A stretch of DNA of 64,000 nt from Coturnix japonica. Taxonomy: Eukaryota > Chordata > Aves > Galliformes > Phasianidae. This document shows positions 1 to 12,800 of the stretch, piece after piece. Below the pieces are notes generated by a model. That model did no database searches, was not told where the DNA came from, and saw nothing but the letters and a program-made list of their open reading frames with translations. Both the position numbers and the translations under genes were made by a program. Every line of letters starts with the position of its first letter. Positions within the stretch are counted from its first letter, which is position 1. Location: positions 50,652,186 to 50,716,185 of the forward strand of contig NC_029516.1 of NCBI RefSeq assembly GCF_001577835.2. The letters run 5' to 3'.

Positions 1-819
1 ATATCTATGGAATCTGTGTCCTAACACTGAACCTTAATTGCATAATCATCCTTTAGTTCTGTTGGCAGTGCGGCTGGTCCTCACTGTTCTTCTCCTAGAC
101 TGGAAGAACCAAAGGGGCTGTAGGAGTTTTGCGTGTTACAAGTCAAGAGCAAGAAGTGTTGATTAACAAACACTTCATTAAATTTTGAGCAGGTGCATAG
201 GCTGAAGCAACTCTCTTTTTTCTTCCCTGTGGAACACATTAGTAGCAACCTTTGGATTAGAACAGAAAGGTACTACTAGCCAGAGAGTGGTGTAGGAGAG
301 TGAAAATGTACTCTTGGCTTCTAGAAATCTGCCCAACTTTTCTGCCAAATAAAATAATTCTTCTGTTTCCTTTATCAGGCTTTGGATTTGCTGGAAGAAG
401 TTCGCAGCCTTTACTGCAGCTATTCTACTGATAAAGGCAGTATTTATACACTTCTGTAGATATGATAATCCAAACATACAAATCTCCTACCAGTTTGTTA
501 GTGTTTAGCAGTTCATAAATAGGAAACTTCATTAAGCTGCTCCAGGCATACAATTCAGTAGTGTCCTCTGAGGTGTTCCTAGTCAGTCCTGGTGAGAATC
601 TGAAACAGCATATTGTTCTACTTCAAAGTTCTTCTGATGTTGGAGGGCTTGTCTTATATTAACAGTTAAAAGTGTTTTAACCTGTTGTCTGAAAAATGCA
701 GACACCAGGAGAATATCTAAAATCTGTGATGATTTGTATTTATTACAAAGACTGCTTTTTGTGTGTCCCATGGATTCTGGGTTATTCAGCTTATTTAACT
801 GTCATTACTAAACAATAAT
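1..819. other. No gene seen
   Basis: Unique-looking AT-rich sequence. The open frames here are short, lack splice context and match no family I know. Confidence 0.5.
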
Positions 820-980
820 AAAATACATAGAATCCTTAGAGTTGGAAGAGACCCTTAAAAACCATTTGGTCTAACTGCAATGAACTGGGACACCCACAGG
901 TAGATCAGGCTGCTCAGAGTCCTGTCCAGCCTGTCCCCATATCAATGAACTCCAAGGTCCAGCTGTTTGCATCCAGCTGT
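820..980 (-). repeat. Old CR1 LINE 3' fragment
   Basis: The plus strand reads as the reverse complement of a CR1 3' end: an AATCCTTAGAGTTGGAAGAG motif, then a region resembling the usual CR1 'dollar/premium' tail. It is well diverged, so probably old. Confidence 0.7.
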
Positions 981-2297
981 CTTATTGTCCTTAGTCATTT
1001 GCCTTGGCCCCATAGTGTAGCCTGGCTCGGTTTCTATCTAGTCATGCTGCCTCTTTTCTTCCAGCCCTAGGGCACAGTACTGGAGAAAAGCAATCTGAAT
1101 TTTCCATTTCTTGATAATTCAGCCAGAGACAGGTGTATTTTCACAGGGATATTGAAAACCACAGCCTTGACATAAAAGCTATTCCATGGCCAGAGATGCT
1201 TCGTTAAATGCAAGACACTAATTGTCATAGACAGGTGTGATACCAGTCCTGATGAGCTCAAGCATAATTGGCCTGATTATTGGCAGGTTTGTATTCTGCA
1301 TCTGGTTTGCTCAAGAGCCCATCCATCTGTTTACAGTTGGAGATTCTGATGACCTTTACCATCCCCACACCCACCAGCTCTGCCATAGCCTAGAAATAAC
1401 ACAGAATCAGAGTAATTCCTCAGCTGACAAAATAGTTTTCCCATAATAAAAAGCCCGTAGTTGGAACAGAGTAGCTGTGTTCAGCCAAACTGACAGCCAG
1501 AACAGAAGACCAGAACATCGCTACTCATTAATTTCCCACAGGAGCTGCACCATTTAGCAGTGTTGTTATAGCATGAGCAGTGCTACATTCCTCCCACTTC
1601 CTATTTCACACTAATAATAAAGCCACTTGACAGCTCTAATTAGTTTGGCACCCTTATCATCTGCAGGAAATGGCTCCTCACCTACCTATCACAGCAAAAT
1701 AAAAGTAGGGGTTAAGGGAAGCTGAATTATAAGTAGTTAAAGAAATCACATAGAAATCCAACAAGCAAGTGGATATCCTGGCTTGTGTTTGTGTTGTGGA
1801 GAGAGGTGGCCAAGAACATTAATCTGCATGAATACAGTAATCTTCAAAATCTGCCTCTGGAGAATCCGTCCTGCGGGCAGAGGAAGGGCAGACACTTTTA
1901 TGTGCTCCAGTTGGGTTTGTGGGAGGTCTGGGGATGTGACACAATGGGAAGTGAGGATTTATTTAACCTGGGGGTAGAGAAAGAAGAGGAAAAAAAGGGA
2001 ATTTACAACTGTTTGATCCTGGGTAAGCAAAGGACAGCCAAATCCCAGGCTTTAAGAGGAATGTCATCTGGATGGTGGTTTGATCCATGCCAAGGAAATG
2101 CTTTGTAGGTGAAAGTAAGGTGATTTTGTATTATGAAACCTGTCTTAAACAGTCATAACCTTACCTTTCTTCCTCGTTGCTCCGTATCATGTCATGATGT
2201 CATTATGTCTTAATGAGGTTTAACAATGCTCTTCATCAGATCCCCCAAAAAAGAAGTGTCCTGACAGAGGGCTCAGGAGAGTTGAAGCCTCACATGC
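981..2297. other. No gene seen
   Basis: No supported exon, RNA gene or clear repeat. The overlapping open frames near 1783-2108 on the plus strand have no family resemblance and no convincing splice sites. Confidence 0.5.
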
Positions 2298-2414
2298 CTT
2301 GAATCCCATGGGCCAATGTATCAGGAAAAGATCCAAATAATCCAGCTGGAGGGCAGCAAGTGTATTGCGGCAGGTCTCCTTCACCAGGGGCTTCTCATGG
2401 AAGGTACACCACAG
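2298..2414 (-). pseudogene. Orphan aldo-keto reductase exon (AKR1 exon 3 type)
   Basis: An open stretch of exactly 117 bases encodes 39 residues from [13 protein letters not shown] to LIHWPMGFK. This matches the third coding exon of AKR1-family NADPH-dependent aldo-keto reductases in content and, as I recall, in length. It includes the [12 protein letters not shown] core strand of the TIM barrel. The upstream border is a clean acceptor (CCCCTTCAG before CTGTGG) at the family's usual exon border. The downstream border would be a GC donor (AAG then GCATGT), not GT. I found no AKR exon 2 or exon 4 in the flanking kilobases, so this is probably a relic of a lost or moved AKR gene, or one exon of a gene whose other exons lie outside the window. 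No stop or frameshift lies within the exon. Confidence 0.75.
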
Positions 2415-5400
2415 CTGAAGGGGACTCTCTCCCAGCCTCACAGCTGCAGATCATCCCAAGCAGGGGGCACTTGGCATGAACAGAAGTGACCCATCCTGAG
2501 GAAGCTGCAGTTATATGCGCCTTATTTTATTTGCAGCAATAGAGGCCAGCTGAGTAAAATGGGAATGAGGCAAAAAATATCAAGAAATTTCAATGAGGAT
2601 TAAACAAAATGAATTTAAAAAAAAAAAAGCAAAACTGGTGGATATCAACCCCCAGTTTCCAGTAGATAGAAGTTACTTTATTTTTCCTACCATTGTTGTT
2701 GGGGGAAAAAACAAAACAAAACAACACCTGGGAGTTAACAGGCTAAGCCCAGCAGCACAGCAGGAGTGAGCACGAATACAATAGCTGTGCTTCCTATCTC
2801 AGAGGCAGCTGAGAGCACAGCCTCAGTTCCTGTCTCCGTAGCTGACAATGGATATGGACTACAAAAAAAAAGTCCCTCTCACATCAAGCCAGGTTTTCAA
2901 GGGTTGACCTCTTTCTTCTCTCCATCCACATCATGCTTACACCTGAGAGAGGAGCAGCTCCCAGCCGAGCTCCCAGCCCAGCTCCATCTGTGGGCCAGTG
3001 GTCGTGCATGAGATGGGTTACCCAAATAAAGAGGTCTTCTTGCCTCACAACCCCCTCTTCAATTTATATTTATAGCACAGCCCTGGTCTCACTCTCATTC
3101 TGGCACACATAGGTGCAGTCACAGTAGTGGAGAGGTGGTAGCCAGCACTGACTGCAAACTTCACCACATCTCTTGCTTTTCCTTAGAGAGACTGAAACAA
3201 GAGAAAAAACAGAATATAACAGAAAAAACAAGTTGACTGCCCTTCAAATCTGGAGACTTTAGAACACAAAATATTGAGGTGCTCCAATTTGGTTCTTGTT
3301 TTTAATACTATTCTGGAATAAAAAGAACAGTTTGGCACTGGCTGCGAGTCATGGATGACTTGCTTGAGCTGATCTGTCCTTCTGTGAGGATTGAATGCTC
3401 CCATTCAGGCACGAAGGGATCATGAAATAAGTTCTAATTTTCCCCAAAATAAAAAGCAGTTTCTAGTGTGAGACACTGGCAGCAAAAGAACCAGAATAAC
3501 TTCTGGAAAGTCTTCTGGCCTCACACACCAACAAACTGACTCTTGTTAACACAGAACAAGGGACACAAGAGGACTACAAACTACTACAGACACTGCCACC
3601 TCCTGGGTAAAATGCGCAACTTGGTATTGAAGAGAAAAGTAAAAACCTCCCGTTCTTGGCTTAGAGATGCCGAAATGTTGCTTGACAGCTGGGTATCAGC
3701 CCTGGAAAATGACACTTCAAAAGAAAACATGACCCGAAACAACAACCACTGCCTACATTTAGCTTAACTTCATCTCCATCCATCACCTTACTTTTTTAAT
3801 GATTTCAATTCTTCATGTATTTCCAGTCAAAGGAATTCAAAGCAGTCTCACATAGAAACCACAGCAGGTTTGTTCTTCTGTTTTGCTTTCCCACGAGCCT
3901 ACATGTGACGAAGTTTAAAGCTGTCCAAGTGTTGGTCTTTGGAGCCACGTTCTGTGGTTCTGTGCTGGAGAGAGTTGTCTGGGAGGAACCACAGCAGGGA
4001 GTGATCTGCATTCCTTTCAGTAGAGTGGTGAAGAACAGCAGTGATGATATAGATTCCTATTACTGTACTAACCAGTTCCTTCAGAGAGCTCATCAGCATC
4101 ATTGCCCTAAGAGACCCCATGCAAGGCATAATTTTCACTTACAGCCTATTTAGCTACTGTTTAAGTTTCTTATTATCTGCTGTCATCAAACCAATCAAGA
4201 CTGAAAGGGTTAAATGGATTAATTTTTTACTTCTGTGATGAATAGCAGCAGCTGACCAAGAGATACAACAAAATAGTTTAAGATACCTTTATGCTGACTG
4301 AATGGTGTGTTACAGACAGCAATTTACAATTCATCTTTACTTTCCAGTCTCAAGTTCAAGGGACAATCCACTTTTTCACCTTCTCCCTAATTAGCTCATT
4401 TTCTTTCCTTTGAAACTTTTCATCCAGTTTTACATTTGTAATTCAATATGTCCTTAAATCTTCTCTCATCTAAATTCAGTGTTCTGACATTTGTGGGTAA
4501 AGAACTACTCAGTCAACAGCCTGGCATTTCGCTGATGTATCGCATTGACTGTGGCTGCAGCTTTTTACGCACACCATAATCTCTGCTTTTCTGAAAAGAA
4601 AAAAAAGAGGGAAAAAGGAAAGAAAAAGGTAATTGAGGAGTTCACACACCCTCAAATAACCATTTCTAGTCTCACCTGTCCTCTCCCAAGCACATCACTA
4701 GAAGTCACAAAGATTCTTGTCAGTGTTTTACCCACAGGAGGAATCATAAAAAATTCCCAGTCCTGCTTCATCCTCACCATGCACCCACATTAATTATTTC
4801 CCCTTCACTGCCTTAATTGCAGCCTGCAGATTTTCCTCATGAGAGGAAAGCAGCCTGCATCTCACTTTCCTGAACACAACTGGTGACACTGGTGTTGCCT
4901 GATGCACGAGGCCAAACAACATGGTCAAAATCTCTGTCTCTGTAGGGTTTCAGGGAGAATCTAAAGTGAATCAACGCCACCATTAAAGATAGATTTAAGT
5001 TTTCCTTAGGGATCCTTCATCTGTTCAAAGAACTTCATGCTTACAGAGAATATTTCACTTCGACATAGAATTCTAAGATTGAAAGATGGCGTATCTACTA
5101 CAATTTGCTGCAATACACAGTGTGATAAAGGGAGATATTAACTATATTAACTAAAAAGGAATTTTCCATTCCTATTTCCCATTCATTTATAACCTTCCTG
5201 CATTTCTCTGGATTAATATTAACATTTGCAGGATGTGATGATGATAAAATCTTGTCAGAGGTCAAAATATTTGATGGTTTGACACCCTTAAAATGTTCTG
5301 ATGTAATTTTGCTGATATCTTTAAAAAATCAAATAGACAAAGGGTTATTCCCCATTCACCTGTTAATGATATATGTTTGGAAGTATTTCGACATTGCCAC

Positions 5401-6584
5401 AGTGTGATTTGTCAAGAACCACAGTTCCTTTAAGGATGGGTTTCCCTTACTTGAAAGACTTAAGAAATAAATAGTAAGTAGAGCTCTGTCATTTCAAGAT
5501 CCATTTTGTTACCTCTGAGTGATTCTTCAAAACCAAACCTATTTTATCTTCAAGACAGATGATCAGCAGTGACACTCTGGATCCTTGATGTTGTGGTAGT
5601 GCTACTTCACGGCCTTAACTGTTTGCATACTGTCTTACATTGAATAGTTTATCATTTATAGCTGAAAAACTTCTGCATAAATTGCACAATGGTTTTACAA
5701 GGCTCAGGAAGAACAGCAGTCTATGCTGGAAAATCCCAAACCTGTCATTGTTACATAAAGAGGGTTTGACTCCAGTCTTGAGGCTTCTGTGTCCTGACAA
5801 TAGGATCTGGTGTGCTACCTGATTTCAGAGCACTGCCCAACATTTCATGAGAAGTCATTTCAAAGATATGAGTGTTATGCACTTTTTGTTTATTCAGTCA
5901 TCAATGAACTTTCCCTTCTCTGGCACTTCTTTGCCTGTTACAGCAAAGAACAGCCCCAGTATATCACCACATTTCAACAGGCAGAGCCTCAGATGCCCAG
6001 TGAAGCAGTGCAGGTCACTTCCTTCAGGCCCTTTTTGCATCTTGCTGTCCCCACATGGAGGATATTCTCAGTGTGAAAGCATAAATGCACCATTTTTTCA
6101 TTAAACACATAAAAACAACAACAAAAAACTGGGAGTCCATGAGATTGAGCATGGGTATGTTCAGTATCCACTGGGTGTACACAAAAAGAGCTTCCGTACT
6201 TCCATTGAAAGTCCAGCAGCATCACTCAGGTGGCCAAGGGCCACCTGAATCAAACTGTACAAGCCATGGGAGGCAGAGCTTTCAGTCATTAGTCTGTTTA
6301 GGGAAACAACAGTTACCTCAGAGCACTCTTAAGTGTGAGTGAAAATCTTTGTCTACTTTGGAGACACAAGTCCAGCTTCCATCTTTCATATCTGTGCAAA
6401 AGCTCTGGCAGGGTTAGTACTGTTTCCTTCCATTTGGAGTCCCACCCCACAGTCATAAGAGATGGAGATGTTAAATGGATGAGACACGGAGATGTTTCTG
6501 TTGAATGGCCCACCTTTCTACCTTCTATTTTATTATCCTGATCAAACAAATGACAGCTGAAAGCGTCACTTTCCACATAGGTTA
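2415..6584. other. No gene seen
   Basis: I see no supported coding exon. There is a poly-A tract near 2619-2630 and A-rich patches near 2705-2725 and 4594-4628, but no repeat family I can name. Confidence 0.45.
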
Positions 6585-6830
6585 AAATGGACTCAAGGTA
6601 CTCAAGAAGAGGCTTAGATTACATATTAGGAAGGTTTACTTCACAGAGAGACTAGTCAAGCAGGCTGACAAAGGAAAGCGTGGTAAATACGTCCCAGGAT
6701 GTATTTAAGAGACATGTGGATGTGACGTAAAGGATGTGGTTTAGTGGTAGGACTTGTCGGGTCAGGTTGATGGTTGAACTTGGTGATCTTGATGGTCCAT
6801 TCCAACCTAAATAATTCTATGGCTCCATGA
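6585..6830 (+). repeat. CR1 LINE 3' fragment
   Basis: Forward-oriented CR1 3' end: an AGGAAGGTTTACTTCACAGA-type segment, then GACATGTGGATGTGACGTAA, then the terminal GGTGATCTTGATGGTCCATT and TCCAACCTAAATAATTCTAT. It is 5'-truncated and diverged. Confidence 0.8.
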
Positions 6831-8400
6831 TTTGCCTTTAAGCCCTTGTTCAGTTTTTCACAGCAGCTACGCTTGTAAGTTATGCTGTGGGTTTTTTCCT
6901 TTAATTTCAGGAGATTTACCTCAGAAACACTTCTCTTCCAGTTTCTTCACCACATTTACATCAGCAATCCATGTTACTTTTTAAGTCCTCTAAAGCATTT
7001 ATGACTCCTGTGCCTGTTTTCACAGGCAAGTGCAAACACCACGGAGCCTGATGAACGCAAGCTTCAGCTTGGCCAAATATAAGCCAGCCATGTGGGAAAC
7101 AGCAAAGAGTCTGGGCTGAAAACTAATTGCTTCACAAAATATCTGCAAAGGGCTATTTGAGGTCTGTTTGCACTTGCAAGGAAAGCACTGCCCTCTATGT
7201 ACAGCTGAAAGAACAGGCCACGTTGTCAGGAGAAGCTCCAGCAGGGCCTTCCTCCCCTCAGGTGGCCACAGCTCAGGGCACACTGTGAGGAAAACACCAG
7301 TGGTAGCTATCTGATAAGTAACTCTTGTAAATTACAGTTATTCTTGAAGAAAAGCATTAAAAATATATTTCTTTTTTACTTTGATGTATAATCCGTAGGT
7401 TGACAACATACTGAACTTTCAGAGAATACACATGACCATACGCTACATAAAAATATACGTCTGTTTTAAAATGTTCTGGTTTTTATGTGCGTATGGAAAC
7501 TGGGGATATTGAAACTGGGGAATATCTGAACCCCTGCATGCTATGTGTGCTCCACACCTGTAAGAACTACATGATGCTTATCATCAAACCTGTAATTGCC
7601 TCACACTGAGCAATAATGCCTGCAGGTCAGGGCCATGGGGGCACTGACAGGCCCTGCAACCTCCTTTTCCCTGCCTTGAGGTTGACCACAGAAGCTGCTT
7701 CACCCTCTCCTCACCCCACAAGCACGATGTTCAGGACCAGAGCTGATATAGGGAAGCTGTAATTTTGGATCTGACACCCATATTCTGTGAGAGAGCTGAG
7801 AAAATCCTTATTTGGAATCTTCACTCTTTGTTTTGAGGGCTGCCTTTGAACTCAGGCCCCCATGCTAGGTCCTTGCCCAAGCTACATAAGGAAGGTTAGG
7901 AGCCAGGAATCCTCTAACTTCAGAGGGTGCTGATTCAGGACTTCAAATACATTTAGTATGGTGATTGAAGCACTTTACTCTTCAACTGTGCAGGCCTCAG
8001 GGACATGCAGTTTTTGGGGACCTGCAATAATAAAGAAAGCCAGAACTGGTCTCCGTGTTTCTTAATCCAGGTCATAAACTTGGGCAGTCCTGAAGTGAGT
8101 AGGGCACTTGTTTTACCTCTTCTGCTCAGGGACAAGTACCAGAGAGGAGAGTGGAGAGCTCAGGGTGACTGCAGGTTTATAGCAAGATGATAAATCCCTC
8201 TTCTTGTCAGATGCCATTCTTGCCTGAAAGCTCAGAAAGCTGGAGGTGGGAGAGGCTCATCACCTGTGGGAACTGAGCAGCCCTTACCAGGCAATTTATG
8301 TCTTCGGGTAACTCCAGGCCAAGAACAATTCAGAAAGGTTACTTGCTAGGGAATTTATCACATACTATTTAATTCAACAAACAAAAATCAGAGATTTCTT
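6831..8400. other. No gene seen
   Basis: No gene or clear repeat. The left limit of the USP18 transcript may lie near 8400. Confidence 0.45.
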
Positions 8401-9000
8401 TTTATTGACATACAGACTGAAAAGATTCTTAATATATATCTCAGCAATTCCCAGATAAAGGACAAAAGCAGATAGGAACCCTCCAGCTGCAGTCTCACCA
8501 TGGGAACATAGGCTGAACTGATAGCACAGCGTGGCAGGATTCAACAGGAGATTTGAAAATGACTCGCTTTCTTTACAGACTTATACTATACAAAACATTT
8601 ACTGCTTGAGGAACATTTTCAACTTCATGAGCAGAGAAGGAAAGTAGAGAGCAATACAATTCCTGCTGGCAATCCCTTGAAGAAAAAGGTATTTCCCAAA
8701 GGTTCAAGTATATCAGGACTTTTTTTTCCCATCTCTTCCCGGATTGTACAGAGTGTGTTACCATAATCTTTGACTGCTGTGGTGAATAACTTCCACTCAA
8801 TACACAGATATGCCTGATAGGTATGCCAAAGCAATAATCATCTATGTAAATGCATACAAACTCATCTCCTACATCAGAACTATTACAATAGCTCCTGGTT
8901 TTAAAACATCTCTTTATGCTGACACCAACTCCTAGTCACATCTCAATTCCTCAGTGATTCATTTCCTTGACATATTTTAAGAGTAAGCATCTCTTCTTCA

Positions 9001-9135
9001 ATTCGATGTTGTGTTGAGGGACATGGTTTAGTGGGAGCTATTGGTAATAGGTGGATGGTTGGACTGGATGATCTTTTAGGTCTTTTCCAACTTTGGTGAT
9101 TGTATGATTGTATTATTCTATGATTTCCTGGAATC
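9001..9135 (+). repeat. CR1 LINE 3' fragment
   Basis: Ends with the CR1 tail: GGGACATGGTTTAGTGGGAG, then GGTTGGACTGGATGATCTTT, then the terminal short repeats ATTGTATGATTGTATTATTC. It directly precedes a second CR1 piece in the same orientation. Confidence 0.85.
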
Positions 9136-9258
9136 ATTCAAGCCCAGGCTGGATGGGGCCTTGAGCAACCTGGTCCAGAGGGAGCTGTCCCTGCCTATAG
9201 CAGTGGGTTGGAACTAGGTGATCTTAAAGGTCCCTTCCAACCCAAACCATCCTATGAC
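9136..9258 (+). repeat. CR1 LINE 3' fragment, second subfamily
   Basis: Reads CAAGCCCAGGCTGGATGGGG, then the tail GATCTTAAAGGTCCCTTCCA and CCATCCTATGACTG. It abuts the previous piece but is a different CR1 type, so this is two insertions and not a duplication. Confidence 0.85.
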
Positions 9259-9814
9259 TGTGATCACTGCTGCATGTGTGATAAGGACCCTGATCCCTGT
9301 CAGAGCTGCTTCTCAGGACTTTCAAGGTCCCTTGCCCAGCTTGCCATCATCAGACATGGCCTGAAAAGCTCTTTTGGTCTTACAGCTGCCATGGCTCTCC
9401 AGCTGTACCACGTGCTCTCTTGGAACACCATGCAGGTTTCAGACCAGGAAGTTCTTCTGTACTGAAATCTAGGTGCCAGCATGGTAAGTCACAGAGAAAA
9501 GAACTAACCTTATTATTAACCTAAGTGAAAATGAATACGAAGAAGCACACAAATATGAAGGATACAATAAATAAATAATCACATGGCAGGAAAGAAAAGA
9601 TTTCTAGATGCAATAATTCTAAGGTCCTTCTTGCAGTTGAGTTTGTCCCGCACTTCTTTTGTGGGGAAAAAAAAACCAACAAACTGAATGCAGTTGTTGA
9701 TGGAGTGCAGTTCTTCCTTGAGGAGCATTTGCACACATCCACTCTGGCTTGCAGATGCTGAGCTCCGTGGGCAAGGCACAGCTTCTGAAAACATTCTGAT
9801 ACAGCCAGATAAGG

Positions 9815-12800
9815 CTATTGGGGATGTTTTTTCATGTAAAACAAGAGATATGCTGTTTGTCCCCTGCAGAAAAAAAAGAAAAAGCAAAATGAGAATGTTT
9901 GAAGATCTCACTGATCTCGGTTGCAAAAAACACTCCAGGTTTGTTCCTGCTCACCTTTTTAAGGTTCAGGTCTGCTGAAGCGGCCCAACCCGCAGCACAC
10001 TATGGCAGCACACTAACCTCCCTGGCAGCACTATAGCTTATAGGAGGAAGTCTCTCTCTCCAAGCTCATTTTCTTATGATTCATCAACACACAAAGCATG
10101 GAGGAATCCTGACTGATGTACCTAATGCTAGGCAGGATCAAGGGTCAGTCACAACAACACCACTCCTATGGCACCATTTGTGACTACTGCAGGCTCCAGG
10201 AGCAGTCAGTATAGTTGTCTCATATAACCAGAACACAGGAATGCTCCCTATGCACTCCAACACCCCCAGCTCATGACAGGCAAAGGGTAATTCCTATCAT
10301 TTGTTCTCCCTCTCTTTTCTGCATCATTTTGCAGACCCCAGAGTGGCATTAAGTAAAAACAAAGAGACATTTCCTTACCAGTTGAGGTCTGAATGCCCAT
10401 AGGTACTTCTAACATCGTCCCATGACACCTGAAGCAAAACACAGAAAGGTAAGGGTGGTAAAATCTCTTGAGATGGACATACTGTGATACCAGCACAACA
10501 GTCCTCATGGCAGCGATACAAGTGCTACTTCCAGGAACTACAAATACTTCAATTAAACAATTTGTTGCTCAAATTTTTTGAGGAAAATCTGTTCCTCTGC
10601 CTCTTCTGGAAAAAAATAAATGCATTAAACACATCTAGAGTGCATAATGTAGGGTATACAGTCAATGGCTGCTTGTGGGAAATGCAATGCAGATCCTGAG
10701 GTCCTGAGCTGAAGCCATCTTGACCTCAGCTCTGAGTACACTGTAGAAGAGGATGCACAAAGCTCTGCAGCCTCATTTTTCTCTCCTGGTTCTCTTTAAT
10801 TAGCAGTCGGTCAGACTAAGTGAGATCTAGAGGAGCGTCTGGAAAGCTACTAAAGAAATGTGGATTTGTCTCCTTACCTGTTCAACAATAGAATCGTTGA
10901 AGCTATACCATTTGCACTCAGTGAGACTTCGAATGTAGGCACAGTAATGTCCACAGCTAGTTGATCCTGAATGAGCGACAACAGCAAAAAGCTCATACTG
11001 CCAGGCAGCCTGTAAAGAGGAACTTGCAGTAAGGTGATTTTCATTTATCACTGCTGAAGACAAGCAGCAACCAGGACAGCAAGAAAGTGCATTTCATAAG
11101 GGAAAAAACATTTCTTATCAAATTCAAGCTAAAAGCGGAGGAAAATCTGCCTTTTTTACACAGGGCATCAGGATTATCTCACCTTTTCATTGTCATATGC
11201 TTGGTACTGCTGTTCTGTCAAGACTGCACTGAAATCAAGGTCTTGCGGGAATGGCAGACGGTTGTTAATTTTGTGGATGTAGGCTGATCTTCCAAAGCAG
11301 AAGCGCTTTAGGTGTATGGTCAGAGTCTGTGGCAGGTGGACTAGCTTCACACTCTGGAAAGGAATAAATAATGAAATTTAGAATCAAGGAGCAAACCCAG
11401 GGGAGCTGGGGTGGAAACGGCTACTGCCAGACAGTGAATGGAACATAGTAGCCCATCTACACAGAGCTGTGATGATCTGGTTTCTCAACTTCAGCTTGAT
11501 CAGCACTGAGCCTTGTGTGTCTCATTGGCTGCTTCATTTCTCATCTGCTTTCCTAACCCCAGGTTGGTGGCACTCCCATAACTAACCTGTGGACTGAAAA
11601 TTATGGTATTTAAGACTGTCTAGGCAACCAAATCAGCCATAGCATAAAATCCAGATGGTGCAGTATGCTGCCTTTGTTGGTAGTACTGCTGCTGCCATGG
11701 CTGCCACCAAGACATGTATTATGCCCTGCAGCCTAGGAGGGTGGACCAATCCTGAAGACGTCATGGAAAGTCCCCTCCAAACCTTGGGCTGAGGCACTCT
11801 TCCCTTAAACACCTCTCTCCTCAACGCACTTGCTTCTGTGTGAAACAGCTAATTCATCTGCTGGCAGAGACCAGTACTGTAAATACGTAGAGCCCAACAG
11901 AGAGGAGGAAAGAAATCACCCTACACTCTCCTGCTCTTAAAGCTATGTGCAGCACCAGTAACATACTCTTGTCTACCACTAGGTGACTTATTAAAAGCCA
12001 TGAAAACATTCTTTTGTCACCGGAGCTACATTCACAGCAGGGATCTTGCCATATGGCTTTTACCTACATGACACTGCTATACCAACACAGCCTCAAGCTG
12101 TTGATCTCTTCAACTGGTATGGTTGAGTTCTTTCTCCGTTTTTCCCAGTTGTAAAAGGAGTTCTGTGTATAAGAGTCATACAGGGAAATACTTCTGCTTA
12201 CCTGCTGGAAAGGTGTTTTCTTTCCACAGTGTTCACAGAAACACATGTTGTGACCAGTCAACTCTTCTGGGTGGAAAAAGCACTGCAGGCACTCCTCCTA
12301 AGAAGACAGACCAGTTTTTCTTTCATCTTATTTCCTTCCTTCAAGCTAGATTTTTATTTCTACTTTGCTTCACAGGCTGCATGTAGACAACAAAGCTACA
12401 GAAGGCGAATTTTAATTCAAAGGAAAACATTAGTTTTCTGTCCTTTACAATGAACAGAAGAGTGAAATCAAGTGTTGCTACTCAGTTTGGATTGTTCTGG
12501 GTTTTTTTAGTGTTTAGAAAGGTTTTGCCTGCCTTGCTTTCATCCATAAGTGATGCAGTTATGAAATGTGATGTGTTCAGCAACCTGTAGACTAAGCACC
12601 AAGTCTCAATGTAAAACATGCTCGTTACAGTGACATTAATGCACTCAATATTTTAGCCAAATAAACAGAGGAAGGGTTTGGTCATTTCAGCACACATACA
12701 TACAGTATAGAATGAGTGTGAGTAACAAATAACTCCGCGTCTTTCAAACAGGGCACATATTACATAATATATCCCTTTTCCTATCACAGCCCTGAGATTT

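Larger units (their letters stand above)
8401..9814 (-). other. USP18: Probable USP18 3' UTR with poly(A) signal
   Basis: Downstream of the USP18 stop the first AATAAA I find on the minus strand is at 8406-8401 (TTTATT on plus). If used, the 3' UTR is about 1.4 kb and contains two CR1 pieces. The end point is inferred from the hexamer alone; an earlier site with a variant hexamer is possible. Confidence 0.35.
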
